A stretch of 26,421 nucleotides of DNA, taken from assembly GCA_045613065.1 (NCBI GenBank), contig JAZLAH010000023.1:1-26421 (forward strand), given 5' to 3'. The notes beneath the pieces are model-generated. The model did no database searches. It was not told the DNA's origin and was given only the letters and a program-made list of their open reading frames with translations. This stretch comes from Fimenecus sp045613065 (GTDB taxonomy: Bacteria > Bacillota > Clostridia > Oscillospirales > Acutalibacteraceae). Below, in pieces: positions 7,381-16,208 of this stretch (positions are counted from its first letter, which is position 1; each line of letters starts with the position of its first letter). The position numbers were made by a program, and so were the translations under genes.

Positions 7381-10313
7381 TACGCATTAATTCCTATTGT
7401 TATTATTTCAAATGGCTTATATTCGATTGTATCGGTTTCTTCTATAACATCTTCAAGGAAGTTGAGAAGTTTAACCTTACCTCCAAGACGGATTTTACCT
7501 CGTCTACCGTTTTGTTCTGAAAGTCGAATAACAATCATATGGTCTTTTTCACTCATCTTCATTGTCTGCATATAAAGTTCCTGGAATGAGTTTTCACAAG
7601 TAAGGTCTGCTTTTGAAAGTGGAATATTATATTCAAATGCAATATTGTTTATTTCTGCTTTCACGAAATCGTCACCGTGAGGATAAATCATATAACTGAA
7701 TTCGTGGTGTCCCAAATCACTTGTTACATCAGGACGGATAGTTGCACGAAGAAGGCTTAAACTCATTGAATTTTCAAGAAGTCCTACACCATATTTTGAA
7801 TCATTGATAAGAGCAATACCACCATCAGTTTCTGCCATATCGACCCACTTATGATGACAAACCTCAAAACGAGCCTGTTGCCATGTTGTATTTCTATGAG
7901 TTTCACGCTCAACAAAACCTGCACTTGTATCGCAGATTGCTTTTCTTGTTAAGATATTGCAATCAAACTGTGCTTTTGCAAGTACGTGTTTTTCATTCCA
8001 ATCAACGATGTTTTCAACTTCAATACCACGTGATTGACGGAAAACTCGAATAATACGTTTCCAAGTACTCTTTTCTGTTGCAAGAGTACAAGCAAAAGAC
8101 ACAACTTCTGAATTCTTTTCAATGGTTTTGAGTGGTGAAAGAATTTTAACTTCAACTTCTCTATCCTTGTAATTTGGAAGAATGTCCCAAGCATCATAAA
8201 CACCAGGGTTATCCTTATAAAGTTTAAGTTTATTGAATTCACCATTGACCCATTCTCGCTGAAGCTTTCTGTCATAAATACTTGCGATACTACCATCTGT
8301 GTTAAATTCGATTTCATAGAATGGAGTTACAACTTTTTCACCAATTGTGAGCCATTCCTCGTCTGTTTCACGAATTTCAATTTCGCCACAGGAAAGTGGA
8401 GGAAGATTAGGAATAACCCAATTACCTTTTTTTCCATAACGAGTGCTGTTACCATCTTCATTTTCAATGAAAGTCAGGTGCTTTCTTGGAAAATTAAGTG
8501 AATTGAAATACTGTTCACCTGTACCGATAATCTTATTAACCCTGCGTTCAATTTCCTCATAATCTGCCATCGCATCACGATATACAGGTGTGATATGGCT
8601 ACCAGGAAGAATATCGTGGAACTGATTTATCAAAAGTTTCTTATAAATATCACGGATTTCGTCGTGAGGGTATTTCGCACCCTTAAGATGACGGAGAGTT
8701 GAAACAATTTCTGCTTCACGAAGTTTATATTCAAGCTGACGGTTATATCTCTTCATCTTTGACTTTGTGGTAAATGTACCACGATGCATTTCAAGATAAA
8801 GTTCACCATCCCACTTTGCGAGATTTTTATTATCTTTCAAATTCTTTTCAAGGAATTCCTGACCGCTGATATGTTCAGTTTTTGGCATAACTGAAAGTTT
8901 ATTGAATCGATGCATAACCTCAATCATCTCTTCAGTACAGCCACTACCACCATCACCGTAACCAAACATAGACATTGTCTGTCCACCCTGGTTTTTATCC
9001 TGATATGCTTCCCAGTTTTCCTGAATCTGTGACGGCATATTCCAAGTTATAAAGTGAGTTGGTGGCACACAAGCATAAACCTCACTACCATCAATACCCT
9101 TCCAGATAAAGTTGTTGTGTGGAAATCTGTTTGTGTCATTCCAAGTTGACATCTTGTTTGAAACAAAATAGTCAACGCCACTCTTTTTAAGAATCTGTGG
9201 TAATATCCAGCTGTTACCGAAAACGTCAGGCAACCAACAATTCTTTATGGTCTTTCCAAATTTTTCACGGAAATAATGCTGACCATACATAAATTGACGG
9301 ATAAGACTTTCAGCACAAGGAATATTGCAATCAGGTTCAACATACATAGCACCAACAGGCTCAAACTGACCTTTTGCAATTTTCTCCTTCAATTCCTCGA
9401 AAACATCAGGATAATACTTTTCAAGCATTTCATATGTATAAGCCTGTGTATGAGTGTACTTAAAGTCAGGATATCTGTCCATAAGTCGTAACTGGATAAG
9501 AATTGTACGAAGATTTTTCTGTACACAATGAATTCTTCTCCAGTAATAAGCAATATCAAGGTGTGAATGTGCAATAAGTGCCACATCACCGTTACCCTTG
9601 TAATCGTCATTTGCATAAATCACATCATCAACATATTTCTTTGCACTTGCAACATCCTCTGTCTGCAAATCATCAAAGTCAATAAGATTGAGAGCATTGT
9701 TGATTTCACGATTAAGGAAATTACGATAATCTTCATTGAAGAGTTCACTCTTTGCAATATCAAGCAACAATTCAAGGTCATAAACCAAGTCAAGAACTGT
9801 ATGATTGATCGTAACAAGATAAGCACCTTCGAAAATCTGACGACAACCACGGACTGAAAGTGATTCCGGATTTCTTTCGTCATCAGGCTTAGAACGATTA
9901 TAGCCCTCCATCTCAAAATGAAGAACATCAGAACTTATATATGGAGTTAAGAGAATTCTGTCACGGTTAGGGTCAACACCACCAACATACTTACCATTCA
10001 CCTTAACGATAATTTCGGCAGCAGTTTTAAGTGAAAACCAAAGTTCCTTCCCACGAAGATGTTCAGGAATTGTCACTTCTGCATCGAAAAATGCTGTTCC
10101 GTCAGGAGTAAAGTACATATCTCCTCTACGAAGATTTCTCCAACCCTCAGGATAATACTCGTACTGCATTTCTGCAACCTGACGAGCATCACGTACCATT
10201 AAGTTTTCTATTTCATATTTTTCTTCATATATGTATCTTTTAAGCCAACCGAATCGTAAATCTGTCCATTCTTCAGGACGCATACTTCTTCTTACAACTT
10301 TAATATGTGCCAT
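7380..10313 (-). CDS. GH38 alpha-mannosidase
   Basis: A glycoside hydrolase family 38 enzyme that releases mannose from alpha-mannosides. 977 residues, within the bacterial family range. Seen: an N-terminal beta-rich region to about 190; the GH38 catalytic domain opening with HSHLDIAYYW at 249-258, where H251 and D253 are expected zinc ligands; EPVGAMYVEPDCN at about 318-330; and CWLPDVFGNSW at 359-369 with D363 as the expected nucleophile. Beta domains make up the C-terminal half. There is no signal peptide, so it is probably cytoplasmic and acts on imported oligosaccharides. AAGGTG precedes the ATG by about 8 bases and overlaps the stop of the NifU-like gene, 11 bases away. Linkage specificity cannot be read from the sequence. 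Confidence 0.92.
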   Translation of the reverse strand: MAHIKVVRRSMRPEEWTDLRFGWLKRYIYEEKYEIENLMVRDARQVAEMQYEYYPEGWRNLRRGDMYFTPDGTAFFDAEVTIPEHLRGKELWFSLKTAAEIIVKVNGKYVGGVDPNRDRILLTPYISSDVLHFEMEGYNRSKPDDERNPESLSVRGCRQIFEGAYLVTINHTVLDLVYDLELLLDIAKSELFNEDYRNFLNREINNALNLIDFDDLQTEDVASAKKYVDDVIYANDDYKGNGDVALIAHSHLDIAYYWRRIHCVQKNLRTILIQLRLMDRYPDFKYTHTQAYTYEMLEKYYPDVFEELKEKIAKGQFEPVGAMYVEPDCNIPCAESLIRQFMYGQHYFREKFGKTIKNCWLPDVFGNSWILPQILKKSGVDYFVSNKMSTWNDTNRFPHNNFIWKGIDGSEVYACVPPTHFITWNMPSQIQENWEAYQDKNQGGQTMSMFGYGDGGSGCTEEMIEVMHRFNKLSVMPKTEHISGQEFLEKNLKDNKNLAKWDGELYLEMHRGTFTTKSKMKRYNRQLEYKLREAEIVSTLRHLKGAKYPHDEIRDIYKKLLINQFHDILPGSHITPVYRDAMADYEEIERRVNKIIGTGEQYFNSLNFPRKHLTFIENEDGNSTRYGKKGNWVIPNLPPLSCGEIEIRETDEEWLTIGEKVVTPFYEIEFNTDGSIASIYDRKLQREWVNGEFNKLKLYKDNPGVYDAWDILPNYKDREVEVKILSPLKTIEKNSEVVSFACTLATEKSTWKRIIRVFRQSRGIEVENIVDWNEKHVLAKAQFDCNILTRKAICDTSAGFVERETHRNTTWQQARFEVCHHKWVDMAETDGGIALINDSKYGVGLLENSMSLSLLRATIRPDVTSDLGHHEFSYMIYPHGDDFVKAEINNIAFEYNIPLSKADLTCENSFQELYMQTMKMSEKDHMIVIRLSEQNGRRGKIRLGGKVKLLNFLEDVIEETDTIEYKPFEIITIGINA

Positions 10314-10324
10314 CAGTTTTCACC

Positions 10325-10561
10325 TTAATCCTTATCCCAGAAGAATGGTTTTTTCTTCTGTGCAATAACATTCACACTTTCACCCATATCTCTCATAACT
10401 TCACTTTCAATCCAGCGAAGACAACGGTCAACGATGAGGCATTTGGAACATTCACCCTGTAAGAGTACTGTGAGATTTCCGTTTTCGTATGACACAAAAT
10501 CGATTTCTCCACCGTCACCCTGAAGCTTAGGCTTTATTACTGTATTTATATAATTCTTCAT
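10325..10561 (-). CDS. Small NifU-like (NFU) domain protein
   Basis: A 78-residue protein matching the C-terminal NFU domain of NifU, which binds or delivers Fe-S clusters in characterised members. Seen: VIKPKLQGDGGEIDF in the first quarter, then LQGECSKC with the CxxC cluster-binding pair, then a predicted helix around RCLRWIESEV. A third cysteine follows the pair four residues later. Length equals a lone NFU domain with no scaffold or ferredoxin domain. It sits 2 bases after the phosphohexomutase stop and 11 bases before the mannosidase start, with GAGGGAT as ribosome-binding site, so it belongs to the sugar operon. Nothing near it in the window is an obvious Fe-S client. Domain call is good; the role is unknown. 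Confidence 0.8.
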   Translation of the reverse strand: MKNYINTVIKPKLQGDGGEIDFVSYENGNLTVLLQGECSKCLIVDRCLRWIESEVMRDMGESVNVIAQKKKPFFWDKD

Positions 10562-10563
10562 AA

Positions 10564-12204
10564 TTATCCCTCAAATTCCTTTTTGAGAATTGCACGAACA
10601 TTTTCAAGTTTTTCTGTTGCTTCTTCTCTTGTTTCACCACACATTGAATAGTAAACCTTAAGTTTTGGCTCTGTACCTGATGGTCTTACTGCCATCCAGC
10701 TGCCATCTGTATATGTATATTTAAGAACATTTTCCTTTGGTAAATCGTCGATGCCCTTTGAGTAATCAAGAACATCCTTAACATTATCGAAAAGTGATTT
10801 ACCATTTTCACGCATATTTGTCATAATGCTCTGAATTTTTTCTGCACCGTCTTTTCCTTTAAGTACAAAAGTATCAAGTGCATCGAGATAGAAACCGAAT
10901 TTATCATAAATATTATTAAGAGCATCAATAAGTGTTCTTCCATTATTCTTGTGATATGCTGCCATCTGACAGATAAGCATTGAAGAAACAACAGCATCCT
11001 TATCTCTTGCGTGAGTGCCAACTAGATAACCATATGACTCTTCATACCCGATTACAAATTCCTTGTCACCGTTAATTTCGTATTTACCAATCTGTTCACC
11101 GATATATTTAAAGCCTGTAAGAGTATCCACAACATGAAGTCCATAACTTCTTGCAATATCTGCACCAACTTCACTTGTAACAATAGTCTTTACAAGAGTT
11201 GACTTTTCGTTTAAGATGTCTTTTTTGTTTGAAAGAACAAAATCCACAAGCAAGGCACCAATCTGGTTACCTGTTACAAGAACGTATTCTCCGTTGTGAA
11301 GCACAGCAGTACCAACACGGTCACAGTCAGGGTCAGTACCCAATACCAAATCAGCATTTTCTTCTTTTGCCTGCTGGATACCGAGTGTCAAAGCATCTTT
11401 TTCTTCAGGATTTGGTGAACGGACTGTACTGAAATTTCCGTCAGGTAATTCCTGACTCTTTACTATTGAAACATTCATTCCTTCGAGTGCTTTTCTTACA
11501 GGAATATTACCCGTTCCGTGAAGAGCTGTATAGACGATTTTAAGGTCAGATTTTTCTTCATAAATTGACTGTTTTTTCACTTCATTAAGGAATTCATCAA
11601 GAACTTCTTCACCTATTACAACTATTTTACCATCATTTACTGCAGTTTCGAAATCATCAACCTGAACTGATTTTAAATCTATAACAGCATTTACAAAATC
11701 AATAACCTGACTTGCAAACTGTGGCACTAACTGACAGCCTTTTTCGTCATAGATTTTATATCCGTTATACTCCTTTGGATTATGACTTGCAGTAAGGACA
11801 ATACCACCGTTACAGCCAAGATACTTTGCAGTAAATGAAAGTACAGGAGTTGGCATTAAAGTATCATAGATATAAACTTTGATTCCGTTTGCTGAAAGAA
11901 CACCTGCAGCAACTTGTGAAAAATACTGTGAATTATTTCGTGAATCATATGCAATTGCAACGCTGATTTCACCATCATAACGACTCTTAAGATAATCAGC
12001 ATAGCCTTTTGTAGCCTTTGCAATAGTGTATCTGTTCATTCGGTTTGGACCTGCACCCATAATTCCACGAAGTCCACCTGTACCGAATTCAAGTTCCTTA
12101 TAAAATCTGTCTTCAATTTCCTTTTCGTCAGTAAGACTTAAGAGTTCATTTTTTGTGTCCTCATCAAAAGTACACCAATATTCAAAATTTTCTTTAATGC
12201 TCAT
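10564..12204 (-). CDS. Phosphoglucomutase/phosphomannomutase (alpha-D-phosphohexomutase)
   Basis: Interconverts hexose-1- and hexose-6-phosphates through a phosphoserine enzyme. About 546 residues. Seen: FGTGGLRG near the N-terminus, the active-site LTASHNPKEYNGYK containing the phosphoserine, the metal-binding GTDPDCDR loop, the sugar-binding GYEESYG and the C-terminal phosphate-binding RPSGTEPKLK. This is the long PgcA/yeast-PGM2-like type that may accept glucose and mannose phosphates. The frame is open to 12270, but ATGGAGCG lies 7 bases before the ATG at 12204 and the extra N-terminus would be hydrophobic and atypical, so 12204 is preferred. First gene of the operon, downstream of a good sigma-A promoter. 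Confidence 0.93.
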   Translation of the reverse strand: MSIKENFEYWCTFDEDTKNELLSLTDEKEIEDRFYKELEFGTGGLRGIMGAGPNRMNRYTIAKATKGYADYLKSRYDGEISVAIAYDSRNNSQYFSQVAAGVLSANGIKVYIYDTLMPTPVLSFTAKYLGCNGGIVLTASHNPKEYNGYKIYDEKGCQLVPQFASQVIDFVNAVIDLKSVQVDDFETAVNDGKIVVIGEEVLDEFLNEVKKQSIYEEKSDLKIVYTALHGTGNIPVRKALEGMNVSIVKSQELPDGNFSTVRSPNPEEKDALTLGIQQAKEENADLVLGTDPDCDRVGTAVLHNGEYVLVTGNQIGALLVDFVLSNKKDILNEKSTLVKTIVTSEVGADIARSYGLHVVDTLTGFKYIGEQIGKYEINGDKEFVIGYEESYGYLVGTHARDKDAVVSSMLICQMAAYHKNNGRTLIDALNNIYDKFGFYLDALDTFVLKGKDGAEKIQSIMTNMRENGKSLFDNVKDVLDYSKGIDDLPKENVLKYTYTDGSWMAVRPSGTEPKLKVYYSMCGETREEATEKLENVRAILKKEFEG

Positions 12205-12241
12205 TTTTTCGCTCCATTTCAGGACATAATTATATACAATA

Positions 12242-12270
12242 ATACTACACCAAAATAAAAAAAGTGTCAA
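12242..12270 (-). promoter_or_regulatory. Sigma-A promoter of the phosphohexomutase-NFU-GH38-GDPD operon
   Basis: On the minus strand a perfect TTGACA (12270-12265) is followed after 17 bases by TAGTAT (12247-12242). Transcription should start near 12235, about 30 bases before the preferred ATG. No terminator-like hairpin lies between the four genes below it. Confidence 0.75.
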
Positions 12271-12302
12271 TTAAAATCATCATATAATACGCCTTTTGTA
12301 TA

Positions 12303-12331
12303 TTGCAATTTAAACTTCATTGACTTATAAT
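12303..12331 (+). promoter_or_regulatory. Sigma-A promoter of the GH36 alpha-galactosidase gene
   Basis: TTGCAA at 12303-12308, a 17-base spacer and a consensus TATAAT at 12326-12331. It is divergent from the phosphohexomutase promoter; the two -35 boxes are about 33 bases apart, so one regulator could act on both. No clear operator palindrome was seen. Confidence 0.75.
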
Positions 12332-12361
12332 TTAAAATAGAATGAAAGGAGATGTCCGATT

Positions 12362-13999
12362 ATGAAACGCTTCAAAATCAATATTGAATATATGGTAGAT
12401 AAGGTGCTTTATAAGACAAATGTCTTTGAAACAGAGCATTTTAACATTAAATATATTGCAACAGAGAGTCATATTAAACTTGACGTAAACCCTTTTGTTC
12501 CTATGGAAAATGTCACATTCAAAATGACTGTACCACATGACTTCCGTAGTAATGACAGAATTTTCCTAAATGGCTTTCAGTCCTGGACAACATGCCGTGA
12601 GCATTTTATTGATGACGAGCCTATCCGCTTAAATCTTAAACAGGAAGCTTTAAGGCGAGTGAAACCAACATCTCCTTATGGTGACTATAATTTTGTAAAA
12701 TACGACCATAGAAAAGGTTGTTTCCATGGTTTTTCCTATGGGTATATAAGAAATGAAAAGGAATTTGACTTTTTCGGTTCATTAAGTGAGCGTTTTGGTT
12801 ATACAATTATCCGTGCTAATGTACCTGACAGAGAAATCATATTTGAACGTGACCTCCAGGGTGTTGTGATTAATAAGGAATACACACTTATTGATGTTGT
12901 AAACTATCGTGGTAATGAAAAGGATGTTTACGACAGATACTTTGCTCAGATGAACATTCCTGCACCAAGAGTTGGCAGAACAAACGGCTATACAACATGG
13001 TATAACTATTATGCAGACATCAACGAAGATATTGTTGTTACTGACCTGGAATCCCTTTCAAAAGTCCAGTCAAAAATTGATATTTTCCAGATTGATGACG
13101 GTTATCAGACTGCTGTTGGTGATTGGTTAAGCATTGACAGCAAAAAATTCCCTAACGGAATGAAATATATCGCTGATAAAATCCACGAAAAAGGAATGAA
13201 AGCTGGTCTTTGGCTTGCTCCTCTTTCAGCACAGGTTAACTCTAAATTAGCAAAAGAGCACCCTGATTGGCTTATTCACGACAAATATGGTAAAAAGCTT
13301 CTTTGTGGTATTAACTGGGGCAACTTTTATGGTCTTGATATAGAAAAAGAAGAAGCACGTGAATATGTCCGTAAATTCTTCAATACAGTTCTCAATGAGT
13401 GGGGATATGATATGGTAAAGCTTGACTTCCTCTACTCTGCTTCAGTAATTCCAAGAAATGGTAAATCCCGTGGTCAGTTAATGTGTGAAGCCATGGATTT
13501 TATCCGTGAATGTGTTGGTGACAAACTTATCCTCGGTTGTGGTGTACCACTTCATCCAGCATTCGGTAAGGTTGACTATTGTCGAATTGGTGCTGACATT
13601 GGTCTTGAATGGAATCGTTCTAAAATGATTCTTGAAGATGTCTGCACAAAAACTACTTTGTGGAATACAATTTTCCGTCGTGGTCTTAACGGCAGAGCAT
13701 TTGCTAATGACCCTGATGTATTCCTTCTTCGTGATAACAATATGACAATGGGATTTACACAGAGAAAAATTTCTGCAACAGTTAACCACATTTTCGGCAG
13801 TCTTCTCTTCACATCTGACAATGTTGGTGACTATAACCGTGAGAAGATGGATGTATTATTACACATCTTCAACAACAATCAACCTGAACTTATTTCTGCT
13901 GAATTTATCACAAAAGATCTTATTGAAATCAGTTATCTGGAAGATGGTGAGAAAAAACGTCTTTGTTTCGACAGCAATACCGGTGAACTTATGTTATAA
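12362..13999 (+). CDS. GH36-like alpha-galactosidase
   Basis: A clan GH-D glycosidase predicted to remove terminal alpha-galactose from oligosaccharides. 545 residues, shorter than the 700-plus of many GH36 enzymes. Seen: an N-terminal beta domain to about 200; a TIM barrel with YTTWYNYY at 210-217, FQIDDGYQ at 242-249 and GLWLAPL at 282-288; DMVKLDF at 350-356 with D355 as expected nucleophile; and CRIGADIG at 407-414 with D412 as expected acid/base. A short C-terminal beta domain follows. There is no signal peptide, so it is probably cytoplasmic. AAAGGAG precedes the ATG. It has its own promoter, and its stop overlaps the end of gerC by 11 bases. Related clan activities cannot be excluded. 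Confidence 0.88.
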   Translation: MKRFKINIEYMVDKVLYKTNVFETEHFNIKYIATESHIKLDVNPFVPMENVTFKMTVPHDFRSNDRIFLNGFQSWTTCREHFIDDEPIRLNLKQEALRRVKPTSPYGDYNFVKYDHRKGCFHGFSYGYIRNEKEFDFFGSLSERFGYTIIRANVPDREIIFERDLQGVVINKEYTLIDVVNYRGNEKDVYDRYFAQMNIPAPRVGRTNGYTTWYNYYADINEDIVVTDLESLSKVQSKIDIFQIDDGYQTAVGDWLSIDSKKFPNGMKYIADKIHEKGMKAGLWLAPLSAQVNSKLAKEHPDWLIHDKYGKKLLCGINWGNFYGLDIEKEEAREYVRKFFNTVLNEWGYDMVKLDFLYSASVIPRNGKSRGQLMCEAMDFIRECVGDKLILGCGVPLHPAFGKVDYCRIGADIGLEWNRSKMILEDVCTKTTLWNTIFRRGLNGRAFANDPDVFLLRDNNMTMGFTQRKISATVNHIFGSLLFTSDNVGDYNREKMDVLLHIFNNNQPELISAEFITKDLIEISYLEDGEKKRLCFDSNTGELML

Positions 14000-15134
14000 A
14001 CTCGTGTCCCATTCTTCTGATTTCTAAATCAACCTCGACTTCGTAAATGCTGTCTTGTAAAACGGAGTCGAGTTTTTTTTCGTTCTTTTTAAAGAAATCT
14101 TTTTCACCGATATATAAAAGTCTTGCAAGTCCTACAGAATCACTGTTGTATTCATTGTAAAGTGAATTCAGCAGTTTTTTCGTTTCGTTTTCTACATATT
14201 TTTCTCCTGCTGACTTTATTTTTTCGATATCCTGACTTTCCATAGTAGAGGACACACCACCACTTATTTCAGAAATATCTGCCTGCATTTTCACTTTGAT
14301 TTTAAAAACAGGCTTGTCATTCTTCAAAGTTACCTTTCTCTCGGTTTTTGAATTGACAATATTAAGTGAAACCTTTTTATCAGCTCCATAATCATATGAC
14401 AATGCAGTATTGTTCACTCTGTCATAAAGGATATTCAAGAAAACAGTCTGGTCCTTTGAAATTTTTTCACGATATTTTGTGCTGTTAAAAAGTGCAGTTC
14501 CTGAAATTTCAACACTTTTTTCATCCTCTTTTTCCTTAAGAGATAAAAGTGGTATTGCAAAATCTTTTGTACTTGAATTATATCGATTTATAAGGTCATA
14601 TAACTGCATATTAAAAATTCTTGCATCATATTCATAAGAACTTATACCCGTTTCAATGCTTCTTGCACTTATATATTCCTCGCCATTTTTTGCCTGTAAA
14701 ATCTCTCCTGCAGTTTTTTCGGCAGCTGCAATATAAACAGAAGAACTATTTTCCACATCACGGACAAAAAAGTCAATTACATCTGCCATATTTTCTTCCG
14801 TTATGCTTTTACCCAATATGATAATTCTATTTTGTGAATAGAGAGGAATTTTGCCCTCTGTTTCTGTAACACTTTTTATGGCAGTATAAATTGTGTCACC
14901 ATTTACCTGATATACTTTCAGAGGAGGTTGAGACGCACCATCAGAGGATGTTGCAGATTGGGCATTTGTGTCGATTGCCTGAACTGTAACAGAATATTCC
15001 CCATTCTCTTCAACATCAATACCTATCCCCTGAATAACAAGCCTATTTCGTATATCTTTTTTGTAAATTTCCTCGGAATTGAACGTATAAAAAGCTAAAA
15101 GGAAACTTAATAAAACTATGCATGCTTTTCGCAT
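13989..15134 (-). CDS. Ger(x)C-family spore germination protein (germinant receptor C subunit)
   Basis: The C subunit of a GerA-type nutrient germinant receptor on the outer face of the spore inner membrane. 381 residues, normal length. Seen: an N-terminal hydrophobic segment at about 4-17, then NRLVIQGIGID, the usual Ger(x)C start motif, YSQNRIIILGKS near residue 105, and the C-terminal helical domain. Known GerC proteins are lipoproteins with a cysteine just before the first conserved segment; here the equivalent stretch (AFYTFNSEEIY) has no cysteine, so it may be anchored by an uncleaved signal helix. Its start overlaps the end of gerB by 19 bases. It is a third gene in the usual A-B-C order. 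The ligand is unknown. Confidence 0.88.
   Translation of the reverse strand: MRKACIVLLSFLLAFYTFNSEEIYKKDIRNRLVIQGIGIDVEENGEYSVTVQAIDTNAQSATSSDGASQPPLKVYQVNGDTIYTAIKSVTETEGKIPLYSQNRIIILGKSITEENMADVIDFFVRDVENSSSVYIAAAEKTAGEILQAKNGEEYISARSIETGISSYEYDARIFNMQLYDLINRYNSSTKDFAIPLLSLKEKEDEKSVEISGTALFNSTKYREKISKDQTVFLNILYDRVNNTALSYDYGADKKVSLNIVNSKTERKVTLKNDKPVFKIKVKMQADISEISGGVSSTMESQDIEKIKSAGEKYVENETKKLLNSLYNEYNSDSVGLARLLYIGEKDFFKKNEKKLDSVLQDSIYEVEVDLEIRRMGHEFIT
14034..14080 (+). terminator. Terminator of the GH36 gene inside the opposing gerC coding region
   Basis: A 10-bp stem with one G-T wobble pairs 14034-14043 with 14063-14072 around a 19-base loop, followed directly by eight T at 14073-14080. 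It lies 35 bases after the GH36 stop, but within the 3' coding part of gerC on the other strand. The position and T run argue that it is functional. Confidence 0.75.
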
Positions 15135-16207
15135 CTGTCAGTCCCCTTTCTTGTGAACAGCAATACAAACAATGGAATAAACAGAACAGTTATTCCTGTA
15201 AATATAATTTTTATTATGCTATTATCAATTATCATAAATCGTTCAACCTGTTGTGAAATCGTGAGATTTGCAATTATTGTGATTAATCCGATTGCAATAA
15301 GGTAATGCACTCTCTTGAATCTGCCAAAATAAATTGTGAGAATTTCTGCTTGTAAAAAAATGAGCAATCCTGCTTTAATGAAAGCACACATAATCCACAC
15401 ACCTGTAAAAATGGCATCAAGTCGGCTGAACATTGAAAATTCTGCAAGTGAAGCCATTGTGTGAAACGGAAAAAGCTGAGTATTTGCAAAATTTCCCATA
15501 ACTGTACAAGCAAAAAAGAACATAACTGCCATTAAAAAGACCTGTGAAAACAGCCAAATATAATATCCTTTTCTGTACTTTCCCGTAACTCTTGGTATCA
15601 CAAGTGCAATTACTCCGTATTCAACCGTCTGTCCTACCGAGTCAACAGCCACTTTTACAACAGGCGTTACACCATTATAGAAGATTGGCGTTAAATTCAG
15701 TAAATCAACTTTTTTTACAAGTGTCAACATAATAAAAATTAATGCAGGAATCACAAGTACTGCAGAAATTACTGAACTTCTTCCCAATGCTTCAAGTCCA
15801 AGATAAGCACCATAACAACAGAGGATTACTGCAAAAATAAGCATATATTCCACATCGGTTTCAGGAAATACGATTGTCCCTGCAAAAAGGTCAAGTCTTG
15901 CTATTGTGACAACTGTAAAATAGAAAAAATACAGTACAAAAACAACAGAGAGAATTTTTGCAAGAAATTTTGATTTGTCATTTACTATTTCAAGCAAATT
16001 TTTGCTTCTCTGTTTTCTGTAAAGGAAATACAATGGCAACATAATCAATATTCCGATTATAACTCTGAATATTGGTTGCACAAGCATATCCGAAAGCCTG
16101 ATATTTTCTGTGTAAGATGAAAGGTATGTTACAGTTGTAAGAGTCCTTGATAAAAATAGCATTATAAAAAACTGAAATGCACTGATTTTTCCTTTTGAAA
16201 CTTCCAT
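15116..16207 (-). CDS. Endospore germination permease (germinant receptor B subunit)
   Basis: The GerB subunit of a germinant receptor, an APC-superfamily integral membrane protein that is thought to bind germinant. 363 residues. Seen: an N-terminal ISAFQFFIML segment, about ten strongly hydrophobic helices through the whole length, a YGVIALVIPRVTG segment mid-protein, and a basic C-terminus. These match the GerB/YndE family in size and layout. The ATG is one base from the gerA stop, with GAGGAAATAG as ribosome-binding site inside gerA, and its end overlaps gerC, so A, B and C are tightly coupled. Substrate not inferable. Confidence 0.9.
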   Translation of the reverse strand: MEVSKGKISAFQFFIMLFLSRTLTTVTYLSSYTENIRLSDMLVQPIFRVIIGILIMLPLYFLYRKQRSKNLLEIVNDKSKFLAKILSVVFVLYFFYFTVVTIARLDLFAGTIVFPETDVEYMLIFAVILCCYGAYLGLEALGRSSVISAVLVIPALIFIMLTLVKKVDLLNLTPIFYNGVTPVVKVAVDSVGQTVEYGVIALVIPRVTGKYRKGYYIWLFSQVFLMAVMFFFACTVMGNFANTQLFPFHTMASLAEFSMFSRLDAIFTGVWIMCAFIKAGLLIFLQAEILTIYFGRFKRVHYLIAIGLITIIANLTISQQVERFMIIDNSIIKIIFTGITVLFIPLFVLLFTRKGTDRCEKHA

Positions 16208-16208
16208 T

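Noticed and set aside
7949..8317. A 122-residue alternative minus-strand frame inside the mannosidase gene.
   Set aside because: It is an out-of-frame shadow of GH38 coding sequence with no recognisable motif.
12204..12270. A 22-residue hydrophobic N-terminal extension of the phosphohexomutase that could be read as a membrane anchor.
   Set aside because: A good Shine-Dalgarno precedes the internal ATG at 12204, and the extension would overlap the promoter's transcription start.
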